Assembly: GCF_023061285.1 (NCBI RefSeq)
Contig: NZ_JAKGAM010000003.1
Location: 1-64,000 of the forward strand
Direction of reading: 5' to 3'
Source of the DNA: Chromohalobacter nigrandesensis
GTDB taxonomy: Bacteria > Pseudomonadota > Gammaproteobacteria > Pseudomonadales > Halomonadaceae
Length of the DNA: 64,000 bases
Program-made: the position numbers and the translations under genes
Part shown: in pieces, positions 54,950-64,000 of the stretch
How the letters are laid out: each line of letters opens with the position of its first letter
How positions within the stretch are numbered: position 1 is the first letter of the stretch
The notes under the pieces: generated by a model
Told to the model about the DNA's origin: nothing
Seen by the model: the letters and a program-made list of their open reading frames with translations, nothing else
Databases searched by the model: none

Positions 54950-55329
54950 GGGGGCGACATGGCTTCGACGCCGGTGACAATCCCTGAGGTGCATGCCGAG
55001 AGCGTAACGTATCTCGTAAATCCAACGTTACGATAAAATAGTCGCAAACGACGACAACTATGCTCAGGGCGCGCTGGCAGCGTAACAACTGCTAGCTTCT
55101 AGTCCGGCCCGGAGGTGATGTGCCCATTCATCACCGATGGGATACGAGCTCAGACTGATGGGATCGCGGCTGGCTTTGTCCTCGCGTCAGCCGCTAAAAC
55201 TTAGAGGAATCGCGTCGCTGGATCCTGCCCGTCGGAGCCAGAGGCGCTAAATTAAAAGACGGACCTAAGCATGTAGAGCCGATGGGTGAGTGCCGGCGGA
55301 CGGGGGTTCAATTCCCCCCGCCTCCACCA
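54950..55329 (+). ncRNA. ssrA: tmRNA
   Basis: A 380-nt transfer-messenger RNA. The 5' end GGGGGCG pairs with CGCCTCC (one G-T pair) to make the acceptor stem, and the 3' end includes the T-arm GGTTCAATTCC and encoded CCA. The tag reading frame at 55044-55085 reads ANDDNYAQGALAA then TAA, ending in the ALAA degradation signal. It lies 121 bases after smpB and is followed by an intrinsic terminator. Confidence 0.96.
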
Positions 55330-55340
55330 AACACCGAAAA

Positions 55341-55367
55341 AGCCAACCCCGAGGGTTGGCTTTTTTC
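55341..55367 (+). terminator. Intrinsic terminator of ssrA
   Basis: AGCCAACCC and GGGTTGGCT form a perfect 9-bp stem around CGA, followed by TTTTTCG; preceding A residues extend the stem. It lies just beyond the tmRNA 3' end. Confidence 0.93.
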
Positions 55368-55616
55368 GTTTTTAGTATGACTAAAGCGCCAGACAATACA
55401 GATCCGTACAAGGATGGTACAAAAAAGCACGAAGCCGTTATCATCATGCCAGCGGTGGCACATGACTCATGCGCGACACGACACTAGACCGACTAAACGC
55501 TGCATGCATCGCTCGACGCTCGGCAATGAGCTGCCTAGTGTTAGTATTGATAAGCAAATTCATCATGAACGATGTGGCTGCGCGCCACTCATCATTCCTT
55601 ACAAGGAGGTTCCCGC

Positions 55617-58007
55617 GTGCCGACTCTACGTCTCGATACGTGGCTCAGCCGTTGGTTGTTGCTGTGTCTGCTATTCGTGATGGCGCCGGCCCTGGCTCAA
55701 CAGGACGCGACGCCCACGGACGGCGACTCCCCCGCCTATTCGACCCTGGCCGACATGCTCGAGAACGAGCAGACCCGCCAGACGATCATCGATCAACTGC
55801 GTGCCCAGGCAGCCCAGGAAAACGCCCTGGATGTCGAAGGCGCATCTTCTCCCGGGAAGATCGCCGACGAGGCGCCCAGCAGTCAGACGGCCGCGGAGGT
55901 CTCCTTCCCTCGCCGCCTGGCCGATGCCACCAGTGATATCGCGGGTAATCTGGGCGGTCAGTTCAAGAGCCTAGGCGCAGCCCTGGTCGGCTTGTTCGCC
56001 AGTAGCGATGCCAGCGCCAGCGGGCCCGGCTTCGATACCGGCGCGTTCCTGATCGCCGCGCTCAACTTCGCACTGGTAGTCATCGGCGCCTTCGTGGCGT
56101 TGTTCGTCCTGCGACGTCTTGCATCGCCGCTGTTTGGCAAACTCAGCCAATGGTCGTCGCAGCGCACCGAAAAAAGCGCCTTGCTGCGCACCCTCGTCGC
56201 AGTGGTATTGGCCGCCGTCGTGGATGTCGTCGTCGTCATACTGGCTTATGTCGTTGGCAACCTGATAGCAACCTTCGCCATCGGCGAGGCAGGCAGCATG
56301 GAGACGCGCTTCTCGCTGTTCCTGAACGCTTTCTTGATGATCGAGCTGTTCAAGGCTGCGCTGCGCATGCTGTTTTCATCGCATTACGCTGGCCTGCGCC
56401 TGATGCCCATCGCCTCGCCACAGGCCTCGTACTGCAATCGCTTCCTCGCACGCCTGGCCGGCTTCATCGGTTACGGCATGCTGGTGGCGGTACCCATCGT
56501 CAACTACAACCTCTCGCCGGCGCTCGGCCAGGGGCTCGGCACGCTGATCATGCTACTGGCGCTGATCTACGCCGCCACGGTGATCCTCAAACACCGCATA
56601 CCGTTACGCGATGCCCTGATGCAACGCGCCGAGAACGCCGACATGAGCGCTACGCGCTTCGCGCTGCGCCTGCTGGGACGCATCTGGCACATGCTGGCCC
56701 TGGCCTATGCACTGGTAGTGTTCGCCGTCACCGTCCTGCACCCGGAAACCGCACTGCCCTTCGTACTGTTGGCCACGCTCAAGACCGTCATCATCATCGG
56801 CATCGGCATGCTGGTCTCGGGCGTGCTCACTCAGTTGATCGGTCGCCGCATTAGCCTTTCCGGAGACATCCAACGCCGCCTTCCGCTGCTGGAAAAGCGC
56901 CTCAACGCCTATGTGCCGACCACTCTCAAGGTGATTCGCGCGATCATCCTGATCGTCGTGGCAATGTGCGTGCTCAGCGCCTGGCAAGTCTTCGACCTCG
57001 CCGCCTGGTATGCCTCCGAGGCCGGCATACATGTCGTGGGCACCACGCTGAATGTGATCATCATCCTGCTGGTGGCCATCGCCGCCTGGATCGGACTTGC
57101 CAGCCTGATCGAACATCGTTTGAACGCCGATGCCGGCGCCGAGCCCTCGGCCCGCGCCAAGACTCTGTTGTCCCTGTTCCGCAATGCCCTGGCGATCGCC
57201 CTGATCACCATGACAGCGATGATCATATTGGCCGAAATCGGCATCAACATCGGCCCGCTGATCGCCGGTGCCGGGGTCCTCGGCCTGGCCATCGGTTTCG
57301 GTTCGCAGAAACTGGTACAGGATGTCATCACCGGGGTATTCATCCAGCTTGAGAACGCCATGAATACCGGCGATGTCGTCACCGTAGGCGGCACCACCGG
57401 GACGGCGGAACGCATCAGCATCCGCTCGGTGGGTATTCGCGATCTCTCGGGCACCTACCACATCGTACCGTTCTCCTCGGTGGATACCGTCTCCAACTAC
57501 ATGCGCGAATTCGGTAACCACGTGGGCGAATACGGTATCGCCTATCGCGAGAACATCGACGATGCCATCGAGCAATTGCAGGCCGCCTTCGACGCTCTCA
57601 AGGAAAGCGAACACGGCTACAAGCTACTCGAGCCGCTCAGCGTGGCAGGCGTGACCGCTCTGGCCGACAGCTCGGTCAACATCCGCGTGATCATCAAGAC
57701 CACGCCGGGCGACCAGTGGGGCGTGGGGCGTGCCTACAACCGCTTGGTCAAGATGCACTTCGACGCCGCAGGCATCGAGATTCCGTTCCCGCACACCACG
57801 CTCTACTTCGGGCAAGACCGCACAGGCTCCGCACCGCCGGCCAACCTGCGCATCATGCAGCAGGATTTCGATGTCGATGGCAGTCCTGCCGGTCAACCCA
57901 AGACCCAGGACATTACGCCCAACGCTGCGAAGACATCCGAAGCGACCACCCAGAAGTATTCTCAGCCGGACCGCGACAACGACCCCGATCCGGATGAGGG
58001 TCGCTAA
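55617..58007 (+). CDS. MscS family mechanosensitive ion channel
   Basis: Large member of the small-conductance mechanosensitive channel family, about 796 residues. A signal peptide ending ALAQQ is followed by a periplasmic part, about ten hydrophobic helices, and the MscS pore and beta domains: LIAGAGVLGLAIGFGSQKLVQDVITGVFI near 545-575 and GDVVTVGGTTGTAERISIRSVGIRDLSG. The C-terminal cage is followed by a hydrophilic tail. The GTG start was chosen because AAGGAGGT lies six bases upstream; an ATG 45 bases earlier lacks a site. It releases solutes on osmotic downshock, fitting a halotolerant host. Confidence 0.92.
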   Translation: MPTLRLDTWLSRWLLLCLLFVMAPALAQQDATPTDGDSPAYSTLADMLENEQTRQTIIDQLRAQAAQENALDVEGASSPGKIADEAPSSQTAAEVSFPRRLADATSDIAGNLGGQFKSLGAALVGLFASSDASASGPGFDTGAFLIAALNFALVVIGAFVALFVLRRLASPLFGKLSQWSSQRTEKSALLRTLVAVVLAAVVDVVVVILAYVVGNLIATFAIGEAGSMETRFSLFLNAFLMIELFKAALRMLFSSHYAGLRLMPIASPQASYCNRFLARLAGFIGYGMLVAVPIVNYNLSPALGQGLGTLIMLLALIYAATVILKHRIPLRDALMQRAENADMSATRFALRLLGRIWHMLALAYALVVFAVTVLHPETALPFVLLATLKTVIIIGIGMLVSGVLTQLIGRRISLSGDIQRRLPLLEKRLNAYVPTTLKVIRAIILIVVAMCVLSAWQVFDLAAWYASEAGIHVVGTTLNVIIILLVAIAAWIGLASLIEHRLNADAGAEPSARAKTLLSLFRNALAIALITMTAMIILAEIGINIGPLIAGAGVLGLAIGFGSQKLVQDVITGVFIQLENAMNTGDVVTVGGTTGTAERISIRSVGIRDLSGTYHIVPFSSVDTVSNYMREFGNHVGEYGIAYRENIDDAIEQLQAAFDALKESEHGYKLLEPLSVAGVTALADSSVNIRVIIKTTPGDQWGVGRAYNRLVKMHFDAAGIEIPFPHTTLYFGQDRTGSAPPANLRIMQQDFDVDGSPAGQPKTQDITPNAAKTSEATTQKYSQPDRDNDPDPDEGR

Positions 58008-58032
58008 TCTTCTCCTCAACCTCGACGCAAAA

Positions 58033-58062
58033 GGGCCGCCCCGAATGGGGCGGCCCTTTTTT
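58033..58062. terminator. Terminator between the MscS-family and purine permease genes
   Basis: GGGCCGCCCC and GGGGCGGCCC form a perfect 10-bp stem around GAAT. TTTTTT follows on the plus strand and TTTTG on the minus strand, so it can serve both convergent genes. Confidence 0.93.
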
Positions 58063-58114
58063 CGACGGCCGGTTTGTCGACGACCGACAGTACTTGATGC
58101 AGTACAAGGCTACA

Positions 58115-59476
58115 TCACTGCATCGTCACCAGCATGATCGCGCAGAGTACCGCCGTCACCCACATGGCGGGCTTGATCTCGGCCAGGCGTCCCGTGCAAA
58201 GCTTGATCGCCACGAAACTCAAGAACGCGAAGGCAATACCCAGCGTGATCGAGTACGTCAGCGGCATGACGATAATCGCCAGAAACGCCGGGAAGGCTTG
58301 ATCCATCTTCTGCCACTCGATACGTCCCACCGGCGCCAGCATGAACACCCCCACCATGACCAATGCCGGCGCAGTGGCGATCGCCGGTACCAGTGACAGC
58401 AATGGCGACAGAAACAGGAACGGTAGAAACAGCAAGCCACAGACGACGCCGACGATCCCCGTGCGCCCGCCTTGTGCAACGCCCACCCCGGACTCGATGA
58501 ACGTCTGCGCAGCACTGGTGCCCAACGGGGCGGCGATCATCGAAGCGAAGGCATCCACAGTCATCGAACGTTTGAGATTACGCGGCTGCCCGTTGGCATC
58601 CTTGAGATCGGCAGCCTCCGAGAGCGCCAGGAAGCATGACAGCGCATCGAAGAAGTTGGTGAACAGCATCACGAAGATGAACGGCCAGTAGGCAACCTTG
58701 AGCGCGCCCCACAGGTCGACCTGCCACATGACGCTGAAATCCGGCCATGCAGCGAGACCGTTCCACGCCACGACCACATCCGCGCCCCACAGGCGCCCCA
58801 TGGGTATCGCCACCAGCGTGGTGATAACGATGCCCAGCACCAATGCGCCATTGACGCGCAGCGTGACCAGAACCGCCGTCAGCAGCATCCCGACGATGAA
58901 GGTAATCAATGCCGGATCCAGCGCTCCTAGCGATATCAGCGTAGCGGGATCGTCGACGACGAAGCCGGCGTTCTTGAAGCCGATGAAGGTGATGAATAAT
59001 CCGATGCCGCAGGTGATGCCGTAGCGCAGCGAATCGGGAATCGCCTCGACGATCGCCTTGCGCACGTTGAAGAACGCCAGCACTGCGAACAGTACGCCCG
59101 ACCAGAACACACAGCCCAGCGCGACTTGCCAAGGCAGGCCCGCCCCCTGCACCAGGGTATAGGCGAACAGCGCGTTCATGCCCATGCCGGGCGCGACGAG
59201 TATAGGATTACGTGCGTACAACCCCATCGCCAGACTGCTGAGGAAGCTGATCAAGACGGTCGCCGAGAGCCCCGCCGAGAAGGGAATGCCTGCATCGCTC
59301 AGGATCGAGGGGTTGACCACGATGATGTACATCGCCGCGAGAAAAGTCGCCAGGCCGGCAAGTAATTCCGTTCGTAGGGTCGAGCCATAGCGGCGGATGC
59401 CGAAGTAACGCTCCAGGGCACCGTCCTGTTGCGAGGTCGATGACGTGGCAGCACGTCGGTGGGGAGTCTGCGCCAT
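58115..59476 (-). CDS. NCS2 family purine permease (AzgA-like)
   Basis: Inner-membrane proton symporter of 453 residues with about 13-14 hydrophobic segments. It resembles the AzgA/GhxP hypoxanthine-guanine-adenine branch: TELLAGLATFLAAMYIIVVNPSILSDAGIPF, then APGMGMNALFAYTLV and the second-repeat TSAAQTFIESGVGVAQGGRTGI. The exact purine cannot be told from sequence. There are no purine catabolism genes beside it; the neighbours are a mechanosensitive channel and the hem cluster. Confidence 0.92.
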   Translation of the reverse strand: MAQTPHRRAATSSTSQQDGALERYFGIRRYGSTLRTELLAGLATFLAAMYIIVVNPSILSDAGIPFSAGLSATVLISFLSSLAMGLYARNPILVAPGMGMNALFAYTLVQGAGLPWQVALGCVFWSGVLFAVLAFFNVRKAIVEAIPDSLRYGITCGIGLFITFIGFKNAGFVVDDPATLISLGALDPALITFIVGMLLTAVLVTLRVNGALVLGIVITTLVAIPMGRLWGADVVVAWNGLAAWPDFSVMWQVDLWGALKVAYWPFIFVMLFTNFFDALSCFLALSEAADLKDANGQPRNLKRSMTVDAFASMIAAPLGTSAAQTFIESGVGVAQGGRTGIVGVVCGLLFLPFLFLSPLLSLVPAIATAPALVMVGVFMLAPVGRIEWQKMDQAFPAFLAIIVMPLTYSITLGIAFAFLSFVAIKLCTGRLAEIKPAMWVTAVLCAIMLVTMQ

Positions 59477-59631
59477 GATGTCGTTCCTATGTGTGTCATT
59501 GTTGTCATGAAGGACGCTCTAACGTTACCCGCATCTTGACCGATTGGACAAGGATGTAGAAACACCAACGGCCCACAGACCACCCAATGAGGCGCCTGCA
59601 GGCCGCGATTCGCCCCTTCATGACGGGCGAT

Positions 59632-59655
59632 AAAAAAGGGCGCCCGCAGGCGCCC
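59632..59655 (-). terminator. Intrinsic terminator of hemCDXY
   Basis: GGGCGCC and GGCGCCC form a perfect 7-bp stem around a four-base loop, followed by six T residues on the minus strand. It lies about 20 bases after the hemY stop. Confidence 0.93.
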
Positions 59656-59675
59656 AGGAGAGCAAAAAACGTTGG

Positions 59676-60905
59676 CTAGCGTGTGCGTTCGCTAGGCTGC
59701 GGTAACGCCGGCAACGAGCGATCGAGCAGCTCCACACTCTGGCGATAGAAGAGCTGGCTCTTCTGATGCTCGCCCAGGTTGGCGTAAAGCCGCGCCAGCT
59801 CGGCACATACAATCCCACTGGGACGCTGGCGCTGGCTGGCTTCAAAATATTCCTGCGCCTTGCCCCAATAAGCGTTGCGCAACGATAAACGTCCCAGGCT
59901 CAGCAATAAATCGGGATCGTTGGGACGTTCCTGCAGCCATTTCTCGGCATACGCCAACTGACGCCCGGCATCCACATTGAGCAGGCCATAACGCAACACC
60001 AGACGCGTATCCCAGTGCTCCTTGAGGGAATGCCGCAGCAAGCGCTCGGCCATTGCTTCTTCGCCGTCCTTGACCAGCGCCTCGGTATACAGCACCACCA
60101 GTTCGACATCGCTGCGCAGATAGTCGGGCATGTCGGCCCACAGGTTGCGCACGCGGTTGGCATCGGCATTGGGCTGGCGCTGAACCGCCTGCAGGATCAA
60201 CTCGTGATAGGCACGCTGTTCCAGCTCGTGGCGCTCTTCCGCAGTGATCAATTGCTGCTTGTCGAGCTTAGGCAGCAAATGACGAATGCCCTCCCAATCG
60301 TTGACGCTGAGATAGGCCTGACGCAGCAGCTTGAGCACCTGCGGATGATTGGGCAGCTGCTTTTCGAGACGCGTCAGCGTCGCCAGCGCCTCCTCGAATT
60401 GCTGGCGATCGAGCATCAGTTGCGCTTGCACCATGCCCACCGCGTTATCGGCCCCTTCGGTACTGTGGTGGGCGTGCTTGAGCAGCGTGTCGGCATGTTC
60501 GAAACGTCCCTGATAATGCGCCGCCAGTGCCGCAGAAAGGTAATTGACCAGCGGTGTACTGGAATCGTCCGCCGCCTTGACCAGGTCCCTCTCGGCACGT
60601 TTCCAGCGGCCTTCAGCGAGTGCCACCAGGCCTCTCACGGTACGCTTCATGGCATTGCGATTGCGCGTGCGGCTATTCCAGACCTTGAGCCGACTCACCG
60701 GACGCCGCAGACGATAGAGGACGCGCAGCAGGAAATGCAGGGCCAGAAACACCGCCAACAATATCACCAGGCCCAGCCAGAACGAGGTCTGGATCGAGGT
60801 ATCGCCCACGCGCACCAGCCAGTAACCGGGCATCGACTGCATCAACTGGCCGAATAGCGCGCCGACGGCCAGCCCTACGACGATGAGAAGAATCAACTTT
60901 CTCAT
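59676..60905 (-). CDS. hemY: HemY family TPR protein
   Basis: Inner-membrane protein with two N-terminal hydrophobic helices (about 4-23 and 40-62) and a C-terminal tetratricopeptide-repeat region, 409 residues. It has the HemY_N segment MRKLILLIVVGLAVGALFGQLM and later LARLYANLGEHQKSQLFYRQS. This is the E. coli-type HemY of the hemCDXY cluster, not the Bacillus protoporphyrinogen oxidase. Its role in haem metabolism is uncertain. The start overlaps the hemX stop (ATGA). Confidence 0.94.
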   Translation of the reverse strand: MRKLILLIVVGLAVGALFGQLMQSMPGYWLVRVGDTSIQTSFWLGLVILLAVFLALHFLLRVLYRLRRPVSRLKVWNSRTRNRNAMKRTVRGLVALAEGRWKRAERDLVKAADDSSTPLVNYLSAALAAHYQGRFEHADTLLKHAHHSTEGADNAVGMVQAQLMLDRQQFEEALATLTRLEKQLPNHPQVLKLLRQAYLSVNDWEGIRHLLPKLDKQQLITAEERHELEQRAYHELILQAVQRQPNADANRVRNLWADMPDYLRSDVELVVLYTEALVKDGEEAMAERLLRHSLKEHWDTRLVLRYGLLNVDAGRQLAYAEKWLQERPNDPDLLLSLGRLSLRNAYWGKAQEYFEASQRQRPSGIVCAELARLYANLGEHQKSQLFYRQSVELLDRSLPALPQPSERTR

Positions 60906-62383
60906 TCACTCTCTCCTTCATCGTCCTGACGTTGCTCGCTACCACCGTCACCGTTGCCGTTCTGGAAACGCTTCTCGATGAAGTCCTTGAGCGTCTGCTG
61001 CGACTCGCTGATATCCGGCAGCTCGGGGCGAATGGTCTTGTCACGCAACGACTCGAGTCGCTCGAGGGAATTGTTAACCGCCTCGCGTTGCGTGTCGTAG
61101 TAGCGCTCGATCAGGGTGATCGCCTTGTCGAGACTGGCCTGGTAGAGCTTGGGCTCGGTCTTGAGCAAGGCCAATTGAGCCTGCTCGAGCAAGAGCCGAA
61201 CGTTCTGCCGCAGGTAGGATTCCTGCTCGGGCGTCACCAAGGCCTCCAGCGCCTCATCGTGACGGCGTATGACGACGAGATCCTTGAGCTCGCCGCCCAG
61301 ACGGGAGAGCTGTTGTTGCCAGCCGCCCTCGAGCGAGGAATCGTCGCCGTTCTGCGCGGCCATCTCTTCCACGTCCTGCTTGAGCGGCAGACCCGCCAAC
61401 TGCTCTTGCTGCGCCATCAACGCCAGATACAGCCCGGTACGATCCACTGTGGGCACCGAATCCAGCGCCGCCAGCTCGGACTGAATCGCCCGGCGCACCG
61501 GAATCAAGGCCGGGTTGTCGGCATCGGCCAAACGCTCATCGGCGGCCTGTAGCAACGCCTTGGCACCCTTGACGTCGCGCTCGAGCTGCAAGCGCTGATT
61601 GGCCAGGCGCAGCAGATACTCGGCCTCGGCATGCAGCCATTCACGCGGGTCGGCATCCTGCTCGTCAGCCAGCTCGGAGAGTATCTTGTCGAGATTTTTG
61701 TCGATGTCTTGACGATAGTCCTGAAAATCGCCCTGCAGCGATTCGAACGCTTGCTCCCGCTGGTCGAGACGCTGGCGCAGCGTGTCGATGGTCTGGGCGT
61801 TCTCGTCACCGGCACTGGCCAGTTCGGCCTGCTGCGCCTGCAAGCGCTTCCAGCCATATCCCAGCCCCAGTACCACGACGATGGCTACGATCACGGCGAT
61901 GATCAGCGCCACGATGGCCAGACCACGCCCGTTGCCACCACCGCCTCGCGACGCTTGCGCTGAGGGGGGTGAGGAGTCGTTGCCGCCGGCCTGGGCCTTT
62001 CCCGTGCCCTTGGCCGGAGTGTCCGTGGCTTTTTGCTGAGACTTGGTGCCCTGCTGGTTCTTGGCACCACGTTTGGCGGTGGACGACGCTGCACCGGTTG
62101 CGGATGTCGTCTCGCTTGTCTTGCGCGATGCATCGTCCGCCTTTCGATCAGCCTTTGGCGTCGCGTCGGAGGAGGCCTGGGACGCTGCGGCGTCGGTCGT
62201 CGATGCCTTGGACGACGCGGCGTCCGCCGCCTTGTCCGAGGCACCGCGCGTCTCGTCGGCTACCTCGCCGTCGGTGTCGGCCTTGTGAGTCTCGGAGGAG
62301 GCCGGCGACTGAGGCGTCTCATCGGCGGACGTCGACGCATCGGTAGGCGTGTTCTTGTCATCCTGATCCTGTCGTTTGCTCAT
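60902..62383 (-). CDS. hemX: HemX family protein (uroporphyrinogen-III C-methyltransferase annotated)
   Basis: A 493-residue membrane protein. Residues 1-145 are a low-complexity, Ala/Thr/Asp/Ser/Lys-rich cytoplasmic tail. One hydrophobic helix follows (about 150-175, LAIVALIIAVIVAIVVVLGLGY), then a coiled coil (about 180-235) and the conserved HemX domain (ADEQDADPREWLHAEAEYLLRLANQRL). The frequent annotation as a methyltransferase is not supported: no SAM motif is visible. It overlaps hemY by four bases and lies 47 bases after hemD. Confidence 0.92.
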   Translation of the reverse strand: MSKRQDQDDKNTPTDASTSADETPQSPASSETHKADTDGEVADETRGASDKAADAASSKASTTDAAASQASSDATPKADRKADDASRKTSETTSATGAASSTAKRGAKNQQGTKSQQKATDTPAKGTGKAQAGGNDSSPPSAQASRGGGGNGRGLAIVALIIAVIVAIVVVLGLGYGWKRLQAQQAELASAGDENAQTIDTLRQRLDQREQAFESLQGDFQDYRQDIDKNLDKILSELADEQDADPREWLHAEAEYLLRLANQRLQLERDVKGAKALLQAADERLADADNPALIPVRRAIQSELAALDSVPTVDRTGLYLALMAQQEQLAGLPLKQDVEEMAAQNGDDSSLEGGWQQQLSRLGGELKDLVVIRRHDEALEALVTPEQESYLRQNVRLLLEQAQLALLKTEPKLYQASLDKAITLIERYYDTQREAVNNSLERLESLRDKTIRPELPDISESQQTLKDFIEKRFQNGNGDGGSEQRQDDEGESE

Positions 62384-62430
62384 GTGTCGCTAGCCCTTTT
62401 CTCAAACTCATCGTGATCAACGTTGGCGCG

Positions 62431-63186
62431 TCACGTGTCGCCTACTTCCTGTACGGCGGTCACCAAGGCCTCCGGCGTCGCGCCCTGCGCCACGTGTAAC
62501 GAAGCGAAGCCCATCGTGTCTGCCAGTGTAGCCAAACGCTGACTGGAAACGATTAGCGGTTTGTTCAACGCCGCCTGTCCGCACCAGATAACCAGATGCT
62601 CGAGCAATTCGCCACTGGTCACGGTCATCGCCGTGAAATCGCCGGTGGCGAGCCAGTCGGCAGCGGTCGCATCCGGCGCCGTATAAACGCGCTGATAGAG
62701 TGCCAGCTTAGTGGCGCGCGCGCCACGCGCCTCAAGCGTTTGCGCGAGTAGCTGGCGCCCGCCCATTCCGCCGACAACCAGCACCCGCTGACCGCCGAGT
62801 CGGGCCAGCGAGCGCATCGCCAACAGCGCCTCGCTGGTCGTGCCGCGACCGGGATCGGGCACACTCGCCTTGATGTCCAGGCCACGGTAAAGCGTCGTCG
62901 CCGTGGCCACACCCAGCGCATAGAAACGCGGCCCCTGCGGCAATTGCGGCCAATAACGATCGAGCCACTCGACCAGGCACTCGGCGGCGAAGGGGCTGGT
63001 CACGATCACCACGTCGTACTGATCGACATCCAGCAAAGGCGCGCGCTTGACCTCATCGACGCCGAGCGGCTGCAAGTGCATCAATGCCGGACGGGCGGGC
63101 ACGAATCCCGCCTCCGACAAGGCCTTGGAAAGCCGTTCGCCGCCCTCCCCGGGGCGCGTCACCAGGATGCGTGACGCGGCGCTCAT
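62431..63186 (-). CDS. hemD: Uroporphyrinogen-III synthase
   Basis: Closes hydroxymethylbilane to uroporphyrinogen III with inversion of ring D. The 251-residue, weakly conserved family is recognised by [21 protein letters not shown] near the start, the two-lobed layout with [33 protein letters not shown] and a terminal [17 protein letters not shown]. The ATG overlaps the hemC stop (ATGA), as is usual. Confidence 0.94.
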   Translation of the reverse strand: MSAASRILVTRPGEGGERLSKALSEAGFVPARPALMHLQPLGVDEVKRAPLLDVDQYDVVIVTSPFAAECLVEWLDRYWPQLPQGPRFYALGVATATTLYRGLDIKASVPDPGRGTTSEALLAMRSLARLGGQRVLVVGGMGGRQLLAQTLEARGARATKLALYQRVYTAPDATAADWLATGDFTAMTVTSGELLEHLVIWCGQAALNKPLIVSSQRLATLADTMGFASLHVAQGATPEALVTAVQEVGDT

Positions 63187-64000
63187 TCCTCCTGACCGTA
63201 CACATCCGCGAGAATCTCGCCGGCGCCCTGATCGAGCAACGACTCGGCGATACGCACACCCAGCGCTTCAGGCTCGTCGGCCGAGCCACGCCCCTCGGCG
63301 CGCAACACATGCGAGCCGTCCGGATCCCCGACCAGTGCCCGCAGCCATAGCGTGCGATCACCATTCTCGAGCACCGCGTAGCCGCCGATGGGTACCTGAC
63401 AACCACCATCCAGGCGTGTGTTCATGGCGCGTTCGGCGCGCACTCGAGTCGCCGTCTGCGCATGATCGAGCGGCGCCAGAACCTCGAGCAGCGTTTCATC
63501 GTCATAGCGACATTCGATACCCAACGCGCCCTGCCCGCAGGCCGGCAGGCTGACTTCCGGCGGCAGTTCCTGAGTGATGCGGTGGCCGAGTTCGAGACGC
63601 TCGAGCCCTGAGGTGGCCAGAATGATCGCCTCGAATTCGCCGGCATCGAGCTTGCCCAAACGTGTCTGTACGTTGCCACGCAGGTTGAGCACCTCCAGAT
63701 CGGGGCGCGCTTCCTTGACCTGCAGGCCCCGGCGCAGACTCGAGGTGCCCACCCGCACGCCTTCGGGCAAGGCATCCAGCGTGGTGTAATCGTTGGAGAC
63801 GAAAGCATCCGTCGGTGCGCTACTCTCCAGAATCACCGACAGTCCCAGCCCTTCAGGGAAGTGCATCGGTACATCTTTCATCGAGTGCACGGCGATATCG
63901 GCGCGTCCATCCAGCAGCGCCTCTTCCAATTCCTTGACGAAGAGCCCCTTGCCGCCGACCTTGGACAGCGGCGAATCGAGAATCTTGTCGCCGCGCGTGG
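63183..64000 (-). CDS. hemC: Porphobilinogen deaminase (5' end outside window)
   Basis: Polymerises four porphobilinogens into hydroxymethylbilane. Only the part from [20 protein letters not shown] onward is in the window; the reading frame stays open to base 64000, so the N-terminal 40 or so residues are missing. The dipyrromethane cofactor cysteine is seen in [12 protein letters not shown], with [18 protein letters not shown] and [11 protein letters not shown] upstream. It is the first gene of hemC-hemD-hemX-hemY. Confidence 0.96.
   Translation of the reverse strand, partial: TRGDKILDSPLSKVGGKGLFVKELEEALLDGRADIAVHSMKDVPMHFPEGLGLSVILESSAPTDAFVSNDYTTLDALPEGVRVGTSSLRRGLQVKEARPDLEVLNLRGNVQTRLGKLDAGEFEAIILATSGLERLELGHRITQELPPEVSLPACGQGALGIECRYDDETLLEVLAPLDHAQTATRVRAERAMNTRLDGGCQVPIGGYAVLENGDRTLWLRALVGDPDGSHVLRAEGRGSADEPEALGVRIAESLLDQGAGEILADVYGQEE

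Noticed and set aside
55377-55487. A 36-codon frame starting ATGACTAAAGCG just after the ssrA terminator
   Set aside because: No ribosome binding site, starts within the terminator tail, and no recognisable features.
59477-59675. A purine riboswitch before the permease gene
   Set aside because: No paired three-helix purine aptamer pattern was visible in the upstream sequence, and purine riboswitches are rare in this group.
60902-62383. Calling HemX a uroporphyrinogen-III methyltransferase
   Set aside because: The product lacks the SAM-binding motifs of CobA/CysG; the name arises from old annotation transfer.

Overview
The window is a dense, GC-rich (low sixties percent by eye) stretch of a gammaproteobacterial chromosome. 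Gene order follows the Pseudomonas/Halomonas plan, protein sequences resemble Halomonadaceae (Chromohalobacter or Halomonas would fit, by inference only), and several proteins carry very acidic tails. Almost all of it is core genome: no IS element, prophage, integrase, CRISPR array or rRNA was seen.

Layout. 0-9.5 kb: tyrS and anmK diverge; pilU-pilT lie opposite yggS-proC-yggT-metX-metW; sfsA. 9.7-17.2 kb: dksA, gluQ, a CbrB-like NtrC-family regulator, an 890-base gap without a protein gene, then pcnB-folK-panB-panC. 17.3-19.7 kb: an acetyl-CoA acetyltransferase and an acyltransferase, both accessory. 19.7-35.4 kb, all on the minus strand: rlmE-ftsH-folP-glmM-tpiA-secG-tRNA-Leu-tRNA-fMet-rimP-nusA-infB-rbfA-truB-rpsO-pnp, the classic RNA-metabolism and translation block. 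35.6-42.3 kb: yhbY facing dapB-carA-carB-greA. 42.5-46.4 kb: an inserted iron-type ABC importer and an EamA exporter. 46.6-50.5 kb: grpE-dnaK-dnaJ with two sigma-32-like promoters. 50.7-55.3 kb: recN, fur, bamE, rnfH, ratA, smpB and ssrA (tmRNA). 55.6-64 kb: an MscS-family channel, a purine permease and the hemC-hemD-hemX-hemY cluster, with hemC running off the window.

The most interesting element is the gap between the cbrB-like gene and pcnB. It holds a textbook sigma-54 promoter, upstream TGTTAC/GTAACA half-sites, a roughly 490-nt AAC-rich non-coding transcript and a strong terminator. The transcript folds by eye into seven tandem hairpins, each with an AACAACAA-type loop. This is the position of crcZ in Pseudomonas, so I read it as a divergent CrcZ-like sponge RNA that would titrate Hfq/Crc and relieve carbon catabolite repression under control of the neighbouring CbrB-like activator. 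The partner kinase CbrA, which sits between gluQ and cbrB in Pseudomonas, is absent from this place, and the regulator's receiver domain has one altered acidic-pocket residue.

Functional groups that act together are: the CbrB/CrcZ unit (carbon control); panB-panC (pantothenate); metX-metW (methionine); pilT-pilU (pilus retraction); grpE-dnaK-dnaJ (chaperone); smpB-ssrA (ribosome rescue); hemCDXY (tetrapyrrole synthesis); and fur with the iron-type ABC importer (iron).
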